Part shown: positions 28,406-36,379 of the stretch, piece after piece
Layout of the letters: every line of letters starts with the position of its first letter
Numbering within the stretch: the first letter of the stretch is position 1
Assembly: GCF_011764565.1 (NCBI RefSeq)
Contig: NZ_AP022871.1
Span: 4,154,320 to 4,218,319, forward strand
Source of the DNA: Phytohabitans suffuscus
GTDB taxonomy: Bacteria > Actinomycetota > Actinomycetes > Mycobacteriales > Micromonosporaceae
DNA: 64,000 nucleotides
Direction of reading: 5' to 3'
Program-made: the position numbers and the translations under genes
The notes under the pieces: model-generated
Seen by the model: only the letters and a program-made list of their open reading frames with translations
What the model was told of the DNA's origin: nothing
The model's database searches: none

Positions 28406-29465
28406 TGTGCGGTCCTTTCGCCAGGTCATGCCTTCGGGTCCGGATGAGGTGCTCGATCTGCGCCGCCACCGTCTGGACGTCATGCGCCACTCGCGCGTTG
28501 GTGAACCTGAGAACGGCGTAGCCGTCCAGCTGCAACCGCACGTCGCGGACCCGATCGGCGTCGTACTGCTCGGGCCGGCAATGCTCCAGCCCGTCCAGCT
28601 CCACCACCACGCGCTCGGCGGGCCACAGCAGGTCGGGCCGGATCGGGCTCCGCGCCAGCGCCGGCTGATACGTGCCGTTCCAGATCCGGCCGTACGCCCA
28701 CTCCTGCCGCGCCAGTACCGCTTCGAGCGCGGCCTCGACGCCGCTGTGCGGATGCGGCCGCCCGACGACGGCTGCGACCTTGCCCGCTCCTGCCCGCGTC
28801 GAGCCCACACCGGCCTCGTGCGGCACCGGCGCCAGGTGCAGGGTGCCGACGCGTTCGGGATCGGGCGACCTGGTGCCGGTAAGCCACACGCCCAGGCGGC
28901 CGCGATCGGCGAGCCACTCCGCGCCCGCCACCACGATGTCGCTGGCCGGGGCCGGTCCGGGCTTCGTATCGGTGGGAACAGCCAGCACCAACCGCTCGCG
29001 CTGGAATCCCGTCGCGACGATGCGGGCCAGCCCCGCGACCCGCATCTCGGGCCGCAGCCGCCCGCGCGACGGCCGGCCGGTCAACGCGCGTTCCGCCAGA
29101 TCGGCCAGGAACGCGCTGGGATAGCCCGCGACGCGCGCCCGCTCGGTCGCCACGGCTCGGATCGCGGCCAGCGCCGCGCCTTGCGGACCGTCGAGCTCAT
29201 CCACCTCGGGAAGCCATCCGGGGAGAAGCTGCCGGGCGACCGCGTCGAGGGCATCGAGCACCTCGGCCACGAAAGCAGCCACCGAGCCGGTCGCCGACGG
29301 CGTCACCACGACGGCCGCCGGAAGATCGCCGAATCGTGCGACGGCCGCGACGACCTCTCCGGCCGAGACGCCCGCGAAGTGGACCACTCGATCGAACGGC
29401 ACCGTGGCCAGTTGCCGGTGCCAGGCGGCCTGGCCGTCGCGCAGCATCGTGATCGCGTCTCCCAT
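28398..29465 (-). CDS. PD-(D/E)XK-like nuclease domain protein
   Basis: The 355-residue product has an N-terminal 230-residue region I do not recognise. The C-terminal domain is of DUF559/Vsr-like nuclease type: RPDLLWPAERVVVELDGLEH supplies the Asp and the ExD pair, followed by DRVRDVRLQLDGYAVLRFTN, the usual last strands. The ATG at 29465 sits in a TGATG overlap with the upstream NTPase gene. A nuclease encoded beside a HerA-like motor is a recurrent arrangement in bacterial conflict systems; the substrate is unknown. Confidence 0.72.
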   Translation of the reverse strand: MGDAITMLRDGQAAWHRQLATVPFDRVVHFAGVSAGEVVAAVARFGDLPAAVVVTPSATGSVAAFVAEVLDALDAVARQLLPGWLPEVDELDGPQGAALAAIRAVATERARVAGYPSAFLADLAERALTGRPSRGRLRPEMRVAGLARIVATGFQRERLVLAVPTDTKPGPAPASDIVVAGAEWLADRGRLGVWLTGTRSPDPERVGTLHLAPVPHEAGVGSTRAGAGKVAAVVGRPHPHSGVEAALEAVLARQEWAYGRIWNGTYQPALARSPIRPDLLWPAERVVVELDGLEHCRPEQYDADRVRDVRLQLDGYAVLRFTNARVAHDVQTVAAQIEHLIRTRRHDLAKGPHSG

Positions 29466-31627
29466 CACGCCTCGCGCGGCGTATAGGGAATGCCGCCGGC
29501 GTCGAGACCGTGCGCGCGGATGCGGTCGACGAGCGTGCGATCGACGGTCTCGGTGGCGTTGAGCAGTGCCACAAACCGCTCGGCGGCCTGGAAGGTGCCC
29601 GCATCGACCTCGCGCTTGAGCTCGGCCTCGTTTCGCAGATCGAAGAGCAGCGCGGTGAGCTGCCGGGCCGCCGCCTCGTCTCCGCTGCTGATCCGGCGCC
29701 GCAGGTAGGCAAGCTGTGTCTGGATGGCGGCGCCGTCGACGGTCGTTTCCGAGGCGAGGAGCTTGGCCAGCTGGCGGGCGGCGGCCTCGTCACCGGCGTC
29801 GGCTCGCGCCTGAAGCGCGTCTGTCCGGCCGTGCGTCGCCAGCAGTTCGGCCAGGGAGTCGGCGGCTGGCTGCTTGCCCCGATCCGCCCGCTCACGCAGC
29901 TCGTCGACCGCTCCACGGTCGGCCAGCAACGCGGCGAGGTCCTCCTCCGCGAGGAGGCTGCCGGCGTCGGCTCTCGCCCGCAAAGCGTCGGCTTCGCCGC
30001 CGTCGACGAACATCTCGGCAAGGCGCCGGCCAGCCTCGAAATCGCCATCCGCCGAGGCCGTGCGGACTTCGTCGATACGGCTGGCGAGCGCGACGGTGTG
30101 GTCGAGCCGGGCGGCGGCCGGCCGATCGTCCGGAACCTCCCGCAGGTGCCGCCGCAGCAGGTCGACCGCCTCCCGCTCGCGCCCACTCCGGAAAAGCAGA
30201 CCCGCGAGCTCGACGACACCCACGCCATGCAGCTCGAAGAGCCGGCGCAACGCCTCTTCCTCGTGGCAATAGCGCATCCGCGCGTTCGCCGCGACGGCAA
30301 GACGGCGAAGGTCCTCCGCATCCTCGGCGAGGGAGATCAGCGTCTCCCACGCACTGCGCGGAGGGCACTCGGTGCGCCGGATGTGTTGGGCCACGTAGTC
30401 GGCCACGACGTAGCCGGCCAGCAACCCGGCCTGGCCGTCGTCGACCGGTGTCAGAGCGGACACCGCACCGTGGAGCTCCTGCCCGCCGAAGGCCAGGGCG
30501 TCCGCCAGCCACCGCGGCGGTCGGTTGACGCGCTGCGACGAAGTCAGGTAGCCGCCGATCGCCGACTCGAACGCGTCCTCGGGCATCGGCGACAGGACCC
30601 CGAGCCGCCGCGCGTCGGCGGCGAAACTGATGACGGCTTTGGCGTAGGGATCCGGCGCTTGTTCCCACCGGTGCAGCAGGTCGGGTCCGGCGGCCAGCAC
30701 CTGAGTGAGCCCGGCGTCCTTGGCATCGAGCGCGAACCGGATCCGGGTGTCGGTCTCCGCGACGCGCTCGGCCTCCGCCAGCTCCGGCCCCGACAGCACA
30801 TCCGGCACGCTCACCACTTCGGCGAGCTCGAGGAGGCGGCGATCGTTCTCCAGCTCAGCGGGAGCGCCAAGGCCGCGTGGCGTCTTCCTCTTCAGGTAGT
30901 CGTCGGGCCACAGCGTCGCGACCACGATCGCGGGGAAATGGAGCAGCCGTATGACGTGCTCTTTGGTGAGCCGAGGGTCGGCACCGAGGAAACGGTGCAT
31001 CTCATCGAGCCAGACGATCATCTTTTGCCGTGGCCCGTCCAGCAGCTCGACGATCTCACCGGTGCCGGCCGGTTGGACAACTGGCCAGTTCGGGGCGACC
31101 ACCTGGACGGCCTCGTACAGTGATCTCGTCTTACCCGAGGACGACCGGCCGAGCAGGAGGACGAAACAACCCCGTTCGATCCCTGCGGAAATGTGTTTCC
31201 GCAGCTCATCGTCGAAGTCACGGCCCACGTACTCAGGTAGGTCACCGAAGCTGTCTTCGGCGGTGATCGCCGCGTGGATCCCCAGCTGGCGGGGCGACAC
31301 CTCGTCGAAGCGAGGAATCGGGCCGGCCGGCTGCGTCTCGGCGAGCCGATTCCAGGTCTCCAGCCAGGTCGCCTGGTCGGCCTGAGGCACGTCGAAGACC
31401 GTGAGCAGGCACGACAGCATCTCCTTGGCCGGGCGCCTGCCGTTCATCACCGGGCTCACCGTCGCCCGCGGAAGATCGCGTGAAAGTCTGAGACGTTTGG
31501 CCCGCGACTGAATCTCGGAGAGCGACATATCCCGAGCGGCCTTCAGCCGACTGAGGAGCCTCCCGAACGCCGCCCAGTCCTGGGCGTCCGCAAGATCGGC
31601 AGCACTGACGATTGTCAGGAAGCTCAA
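29465..31627 (-). CDS. HTH-NTPase with C-terminal helical repeats
   Basis: The first 90 residues match the small HTH found at the front of many actinobacterial NTPases (DWAAFGRLLSRLKAARDMSL, then RATVSPVMNGRRPAKEML). A P-loop NTPase follows (VLLLGRSSSGKTRSLYEAV near residue 160; MIVWLDEMHRFLG as Walker B). The second half is helical, with repeats built on ALRARADAG and LAxLLA, like TPR/Sel1 arrays used to sense ligands. The start is uncertain: I used the TTG at 31627; the frame is open up to 31855. It is the first gene of the operon and could be its sensor/switch. Confidence 0.7.
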   Translation of the reverse strand: MSFLTIVSAADLADAQDWAAFGRLLSRLKAARDMSLSEIQSRAKRLRLSRDLPRATVSPVMNGRRPAKEMLSCLLTVFDVPQADQATWLETWNRLAETQPAGPIPRFDEVSPRQLGIHAAITAEDSFGDLPEYVGRDFDDELRKHISAGIERGCFVLLLGRSSSGKTRSLYEAVQVVAPNWPVVQPAGTGEIVELLDGPRQKMIVWLDEMHRFLGADPRLTKEHVIRLLHFPAIVVATLWPDDYLKRKTPRGLGAPAELENDRRLLELAEVVSVPDVLSGPELAEAERVAETDTRIRFALDAKDAGLTQVLAAGPDLLHRWEQAPDPYAKAVISFAADARRLGVLSPMPEDAFESAIGGYLTSSQRVNRPPRWLADALAFGGQELHGAVSALTPVDDGQAGLLAGYVVADYVAQHIRRTECPPRSAWETLISLAEDAEDLRRLAVAANARMRYCHEEEALRRLFELHGVGVVELAGLLFRSGREREAVDLLRRHLREVPDDRPAAARLDHTVALASRIDEVRTASADGDFEAGRRLAEMFVDGGEADALRARADAGSLLAEEDLAALLADRGAVDELRERADRGKQPAADSLAELLATHGRTDALQARADAGDEAAARQLAKLLASETTVDGAAIQTQLAYLRRRISSGDEAAARQLTALLFDLRNEAELKREVDAGTFQAAERFVALLNATETVDRTLVDRIRAHGLDAGGIPYTPREA

Positions 31628-31854
31628 CCCCCTCGCGAACGCCTCGATGCTGTTCGAGGGATGACGACGGACGTTCGGGAACAGCCTACGAACCGCCTCT
31701 CCGGAATGCCATCCCCGGAGTTGAGCGCCATGATCGCCCGAACAGACCCTTCGAGATCGTGCGGGATCGTTCCATAACCTCGACCGAATCCCGTTTGCGC
31801 TGCTCACATGGGGTCCTCTCCGCGAAAGAGTTCCGCGAACATCAGGGGGTCCCA
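31628..31854. promoter_or_regulatory. Divergent promoter region
   Basis: These 227 bp separate the NTPase operon (minus) from the nucleosidase gene (plus) and must hold promoters for both. The HTH at the start of the NTPase is a candidate autoregulator. I see no clear dyad. Confidence 0.35.
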
Positions 31855-33197
31855 ATGGACAACTGGCGCACTGTCTTGCGCAAAGTCGACAGGGAAAGGT
31901 GGGGTTCTACCGGCTTCGGTGGCGTGAGCACCGACTTGTGGGAAATCCGGATTGGGCGGGAGGTTCGCCGGTTCCGCCACTTTCCTGACATTGCCGCGTA
32001 TCGGGACCTTGAGCCGGCCGCCGAATACGCGTCGGCGGCCGAGCGGCACATGGACCGCGTCGATGTGCTGGTGGTTACGGCACTGCCGGAGGAGTTCGAC
32101 GCGGCCAAGGCGGCCGGCATGGCGATCGCTTCGGCGGGTCGGGGAGTGCTTCGGTGGGAGGAGCGCGACCTGGATGGTGTCCCACCGTTCCTCTGGGGCG
32201 AGTACCGCGTCGACGGGCGGGCCCGGTTCACGGTGGCCCTGGCCCGGCCGACGCAGATCGGCGGTCGCGCTACAGGACCGTTCGCCGCGTCGCTGGTCGA
32301 TCGGCTGCGCCCGGCCACGCTGGCCATGTGCGGCGTCTGCGCCGGCAACCCCGCGGACACGGCGCTGGGTGACGTCGTGGTCGGTGAGCCCGTCTACGAG
32401 TGGGACGAGGGCCAGCAGTGGGCCTCCGGGTTCGAGGGCGATCACCGGCAGTTCCGCCTGGAGCCCCGCTGGCTGCGCGCCGCGCAGGACTTCGACCCCA
32501 GCGGTTTGGCCAGCTACGGCGACGCCAGCGAGGACGAGGCCCTGCTCTGGTTTCTCGAACAGCTGCACCGCGGGCAGCAACCACGCCACCACCCCGCACG
32601 CGACGCGTACTTCCCGAGCGGCACCTGGCAGCGGCGCCTGGCGCAGCTTGAGGCACAGGGTCTGATCCGGCGCGAGCCGACCGGCGAGGCCACCCTGACC
32701 GGCGCCGGGTCCGCCCTCGTGCGGCGACGGCTCTACGACGACGTCGACGGCCCGCGACAGCTCCCATTTCGCGTACTCACCGCCCCATGGCCAGCGGCAG
32801 CGCCGTCATCGCCGACCCCGACGTCTGGCGCCGGCTGAAGGCGATGGGCATGCGGAAGATCACCGCCGTCGAGATGGAGGCCGCCACCATCGCGACCGTC
32901 GCCCACGATCGGGGAGTTCCGTGGTTCGTGGCGAAGGGCGTGATGGACCACGCAGACACCAGCAACGACGACCGCTACAAGCAGTTCGCCGCCCGCGCGT
33001 CCGCGCAGGTCATGTTCGCCTTGCTGGAACGCCTCGCGGCAAGGACCGACACGTGCACGCGACGAATGACCGAGATGGTTGTAGCGGCCGGGATCTCCAG
33101 CGCGTCCGGCCGCCCAGGCGCAGGCGATTCCCGTGCGCCGGTGGCGGATGTCGGCGCCCTCTTGCCGCTACCGCCAAACCCGCCGGACGCCGAGTGA
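31855..33197 (+). CDS. MTA/SAH nucleosidase-like (PNP family) protein, frame broken
   Basis: A 65-residue N-terminus leads into a nucleoside phosphorylase/nucleosidase fold (VDVLVVTALPEEFDAAKAAG, then LAMCGVCAGNPADTALGDVVV). A helical insertion follows, with winged-helix-like sequence (RRLAQLEAQGLIRREPTGEA). The conserved end MASGSAVIADPDVW and ITAVEMEAATIATVA, with the catalytic-type MEA, lies in the -1 frame. The frames meet at the four C's at 32783-32786, inside the family motif GPMASGSAV; one additional C restores it. Such nucleosidases often serve as effectors in bacterial conflict systems. It is divergent from the NTPase operon. Confidence 0.72.
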
Positions 33198-33510
33198 CCT
33201 CGCCCAGTGTCCGTTGGGGACGAATGGTTCGCCCAGGGGGCCGAATTCGTGTGCCGTCTGGTCTTCGTCCACCAGCCTGCCGTCGGCTGACTTCGGCGGC
33301 GTAGGGTGCCTGGGCACCGGGGCGGTCCAGGTGGTGCGGACGGTAAATGCGCGTCGATTTGTGCGGGTTTGCGGATGCTGGGCTGGACGATCAGCCGCAT
33401 CAGGGCGTCCGCGAACACGGATGAGTTTGACTACGTCGGAGGGGGCGCCGTCCGGGTGGGCGGCGCTGACCCGGGGCCCAGGTGGGCGAGAGGCGCCGGT
33501 GTCCGGTATG
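33198..33510. other. Spacer without a recognised gene
   Basis: No frame here has conserved content. The right end contains the beginning of the vapBC direct repeat (from 33494). Confidence 0.4.
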
Positions 33511-33540
33511 TTGCTCCGCGTGTATACGTAGCTGTAGTAT
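33511..33540 (+). promoter_or_regulatory. Promoter of vapBC copy 1
   Basis: TTGCTC and TAGTAT are separated by 18 bp, and the ATG at 33548 starts 7 bp after the -10 box. This suggests a leaderless transcript, as in copy 2. Confidence 0.45.
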
Positions 33541-33547
33541 CGGATAT

Positions 33548-33595
33548 ATGAAGACGGTGATCGACTTGAACGACGAGGCGCTGGCCCGTCGGTGA
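33548..33595 (+). pseudogene. VapB antitoxin remnant (15 codons)
   Basis: The sequence MKTVIDLNDEAL matches the start of the intact antitoxin at 41930, then jumps directly to the final Ala-Arg-Arg-stop. Fifty-four codons are missing in frame, removing the C-terminal toxin-binding part and most of the DNA-binding ribbon-helix-helix. The toxin GTG still overlaps the stop. Confidence 0.85.
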
Positions 33596-34125
33596 CGGTT
33601 CCGGTCGGTCCGGGGCAGCTCTATCTCATCGACACTTCCGCGCATGCCAGGATCGGACATCCGGCGATCCGTAACGTCATCGCCGGCCTTATCGTTGATC
33701 GTGCCGCCGCGACCTGCGTGACGGTTGACCTGGAGGCCGGCTACTCGGGGCGCGACCTCGCCGGGGTGCGCGCGATCGCCGAGCGCCGCAAAGCTCTCTA
33801 CGTCGTGTTGCCGGTCAGCGAGGTGATCGCTGACCGGGTCCGTGATGTCCAGTTCCGGATGGCCGCGCGTGGTCATCACCGGGCCGCTGGTGTGATCGAT
33901 CTGTTGACCGCCGCGGTGGCGGAGCACCATGGCGCGGTGGTCCTGCATTACGACGCCGACTTCGAGCACATCGCGGCCACGACCGGCCAACCGCACGCCT
34001 GGATCGCGCCGCGGGGCACTCTCCCTGAAAGGTCGACACGTCGAGCCGCACAGCCCGTCATCGAGCCGCAACTGGGCCACGCGGGAGCGGCCGGATGCGG
34101 TCGGGCTGAGCGGGCAGACTCATAG
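33592..34125 (+). CDS. vapC: VapC-type PIN toxin, copy 1 (orphan, extended)
   Basis: The PIN domain covers about 143 residues: the acidic residues are in YLIDTSAHAR, VDLEAGYSG, VIDLLTAAVAE and HYDADFEHIA, as in VapC ribonucleases. It is almost identical to the copy at 42136. The stop codon of copy 2 (TGA after GTC CCC) is replaced by GAA here, so the protein runs on for about 34 unrelated residues. Its antitoxin gene is deleted. Either the toxin is inactive or poorly expressed, or the second cassette's VapB neutralises it. Confidence 0.85.
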   Translation: MTVPVGPGQLYLIDTSAHARIGHPAIRNVIAGLIVDRAAATCVTVDLEAGYSGRDLAGVRAIAERRKALYVVLPVSEVIADRVRDVQFRMAARGHHRAAGVIDLLTAAVAEHHGAVVLHYDADFEHIAATTGQPHAWIAPRGTLPERSTRRAAQPVIEPQLGHAGAAGCGRAERADS

Positions 34126-34275
34126 GTGCGGCATGTGTCGGGCGAACGCCTCCGGCGGTCCTACCGTGCCTTAAGCGGCGATCTTTTGGCGGGATTCGCA
34201 AGCCGTGGCCACCGTAGCGGGGTAGTGCGGTCCAGTCACCCGGGACGAGGCCGTGTCTGGCCATGCCCATCCGGC

Positions 34276-34692
34276 TCAGCCGTTCAGGGTTTCGACGGGC
34301 TGGCCGGTGATGGCGGCGATGAGGTCGAAGTCCTTGTCGGCGGCGAGGACGGTCAGTGCCGCCTTCTCGGCGGTCGCTGCGATCAGTAGGTCGGGAATTG
34401 ACGGGGCGCGGTGCTGGCCGCGGTCGGCCAGGAGCATCTGTACTTCGAAGGCTCTGTCCTCGATGGCGGGTGTGAGGTGCTCTATCGGCATCAGGGACAG
34501 CGGTGGGGAGGCGAACTGTCGGCGCCCGGTGTCTCCGGAGCGTGCTGAGTAGCCGAGTTCGAGCCGGGTGATCGTGGAGAGGCGGACGAGCCCGCGGCTG
34601 ATGCGCGTGTTCCACTCGTCGCGGTTGGCCACTTGGCCGAGTTGGAGCCGCACGTACGCGGACTTGTCGATCAGCCAGCTTGTCACCGCCAT
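34276..34692 (-). CDS. vapC: VapC-type PIN toxin
   Basis: This is a 138-residue PIN-domain ribonuclease with the acidic residues in WLIDKSAYVRL, ITRLELGYSA, IPDLLIAATA and LAADKDFDLIA. It overlaps the antitoxin stop by 10 bp, the usual coupling. It is unrelated at the sequence level to the duplicated VapC pair nearby. Confidence 0.88.
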   Translation of the reverse strand: MAVTSWLIDKSAYVRLQLGQVANRDEWNTRISRGLVRLSTITRLELGYSARSGDTGRRQFASPPLSLMPIEHLTPAIEDRAFEVQMLLADRGQHRAPSIPDLLIAATAEKAALTVLAADKDFDLIAAITGQPVETLNG

Positions 34693-34907
34693 GCGGCGTC
34701 CATCACCGTGGGGTCGGCCAGGTCGGCGAAGGCTTCGGCGGATCGTTGCCAGTCTTCGGCGGTGACCGTCCGCTCGCCGGTGGGGATGGTGCCTTCCTCG
34801 AACTTGCGGCGCAGGTACTCGTTGCGGGACAGTCCGAGGTTGGTGGCTGCGGCGTCGATGCGGTCGACGGCTTCTTGGCTCAGGTCGCGAATGAGGATGT
34901 TGGGCAT
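34683..34907 (-). CDS. vapB: VapB-type ribbon-helix-helix antitoxin
   Basis: This is a 74-residue antitoxin. Residues 1-40 form a ribbon-helix-helix (NILIRDLSQEAVDRID, then LGLSRNEYLRR), and the C-terminal 30 residues are the toxin-binding tail. GGAGG lies just before the ATG at 34907. A perfect dyad upstream (34931-34946) is the probable operator for autorepression by the VapBC complex. Confidence 0.88.
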   Translation of the reverse strand: MPNILIRDLSQEAVDRIDAAATNLGLSRNEYLRRKFEEGTIPTGERTVTAEDWQRSAEAFADLADPTVMDAAWR

Positions 34908-34930
34908 TGGGTACCTCCGAAGGCCGTGCG

Positions 34931-34946
34931 TGATATCACGATATCA
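34931..34946 (-). promoter_or_regulatory. Palindromic operator upstream of vapB
   Basis: TGATATC-AC-GATATCA is a perfect inverted repeat with 7-bp arms, 23 bp upstream of the antitoxin start. It is AT-rich in a GC-rich setting and probably overlaps the promoter. Confidence 0.6.
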
Positions 34947-35034
34947 TGTGGCTGGCCGGATGGGCCGAGCTGCGGCCGAAACGTCACCTGAGCTGGTCAA
35001 ATCCTCGTACCGTCGACATCGCTGGTTCTGGCCC

Positions 35035-36344
35035 TTATTCGGTTACTCGTGCCATGGGGTTCGGCCGTCCCTGGTCGTCGAGGATCCCGGGGAACTGAAG
35101 GTCGCCGGAGGCGTAGGCGAGGCAGCGTTCGGTCAGTTCCGTTGTCATCGCGGTGTGTTCGGCGAGGAAGCGGATCCATTCGGGTAGCACGGCGACGAGT
35201 TCGGCTGCGAAGTCGTCTTTGTAGAAGTCGCGCAGGTGGAGCACCGCCACCGCGACCTTGTGCGGCGAGCAGAGCGGATAAAGGGTGGGGTGATCGCCCG
35301 GGGGCCAGGAGTCGGCCAGCTCCGCGGCGAAGTCGTCAGCGCCGGCCGGGCCCTCGTCCGCGCCAGCCGGTGCGTCGTGGTGGCCGAGCTGGCGTAGCCG
35401 CTGGGCGAACCGTTGCCTGGCCTCGTCCGCGGTCAGCCGTACGGACGGTCGTCCCGGGTCTTGCCGAACGCCTCCCGGGCGGTGCGGCCGAGCCGGCGGC
35501 CGCGCAGGAACTCGGCGTACTGCTCCTGGTCCTCCCCGCCGACCCGGAGGCCTTCGATGTCGTCGCGTAGAAGAAGGGCGCCGAGCGTTTCCGCGTCGTC
35601 CACCGCGGTCAAGGCCGCCGCGCCGGCCGCCTCGTGGCCGACCGACTCGCGCCACGTGGCCACCGCGGACTCGGCCGTCGGGTGGAAGCCGCTGTGGACG
35701 GTGACGACCTCGTAGCCGCAGGTGTCCACATCCCAGAGGTACCACCGGTCCGAGCCGTCCACCGAGCTGAACGGTGCGACCACCGCCCAACGCGTGCCGT
35801 AGACGTCGTGCGCCCACAGCACCGGCCCGGTCACGGCCCGCCCGCGCGAGACCTGCGTGGCCGCCTGGGTGCCGAGGTGCTTGGCGACCAGAGTGCGGGC
35901 GGACTCGCTCAGCGGTGGCGGCAGCACACCGGCGACGACCGTCAGCAGCCGGTGGAGGACAGCGGGGTCGGTGCCAGCCTCGGCCGCCTGGTGCAGCCGT
36001 TCGTCGATCGCCGTCAGCAGCGCGCGGACGAGGTCGTCCGGGTTGACCACGTCCTCCACGGCGCCGGCGTCGTACTGGGCCATGGCCGCGCCGTAGCGGA
36101 CGCACAAGTGGTCCTCGAGGTCCTCGTCCGACCATTGTGGAGCATTTGCGACCAAGGCATCGATCATCGACCGGGCTTCGGTCCCGGCCAGCGCGGCGCG
36201 ATGCTCGCCGAGCTGGCGACGGTACTCGAACAGCTCGCTGAAGGCGTTGGCCAGGGAGGCCCTGCTCTGCGGAGGGGCCACCGGCTGGCGCTGGGACTTG
36301 CGGCCGGACTGGGACTTCTTCTTCCGCTTACGAGAGACGGGCAC
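35035..36344 (-). CDS. Unrecognised protein, frame broken
   Basis: From the ATG at 36344 (a Lys/Arg-rich start, PVSRKRKKKSQSGRKSQ) the frame reads to 35433. Sequence with the same character continues in the -1 frame (SVRLTADEARQRFAQRLRQ) to the stop at 35035, joined at CCCGGG (35453-35458). The joined product is about 436 residues, with helical segments and a central YLWDVDTCGYEVVTVHSGFH block. I recognise no family. It starts 35 bp after the oxygenase gene and is probably in its operon. Confidence 0.55.
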
Positions 36345-36379
36345 TGCGGCATCCTACCCAGGCAGCCGCCCCTTAATAG

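Larger units (their letters stand above)
33494..34046. repeat. Direct repeat, copy 1 (vapBC cassette with deletion)
   Basis: This segment matches 41876-42590 nearly base for base from the sequence CGCCGGTGTCCGG to CACGTCGAGC, and is 162 bp shorter. The missing 162 bp lie inside the antitoxin gene and preserve the frame. Confidence 0.85.
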
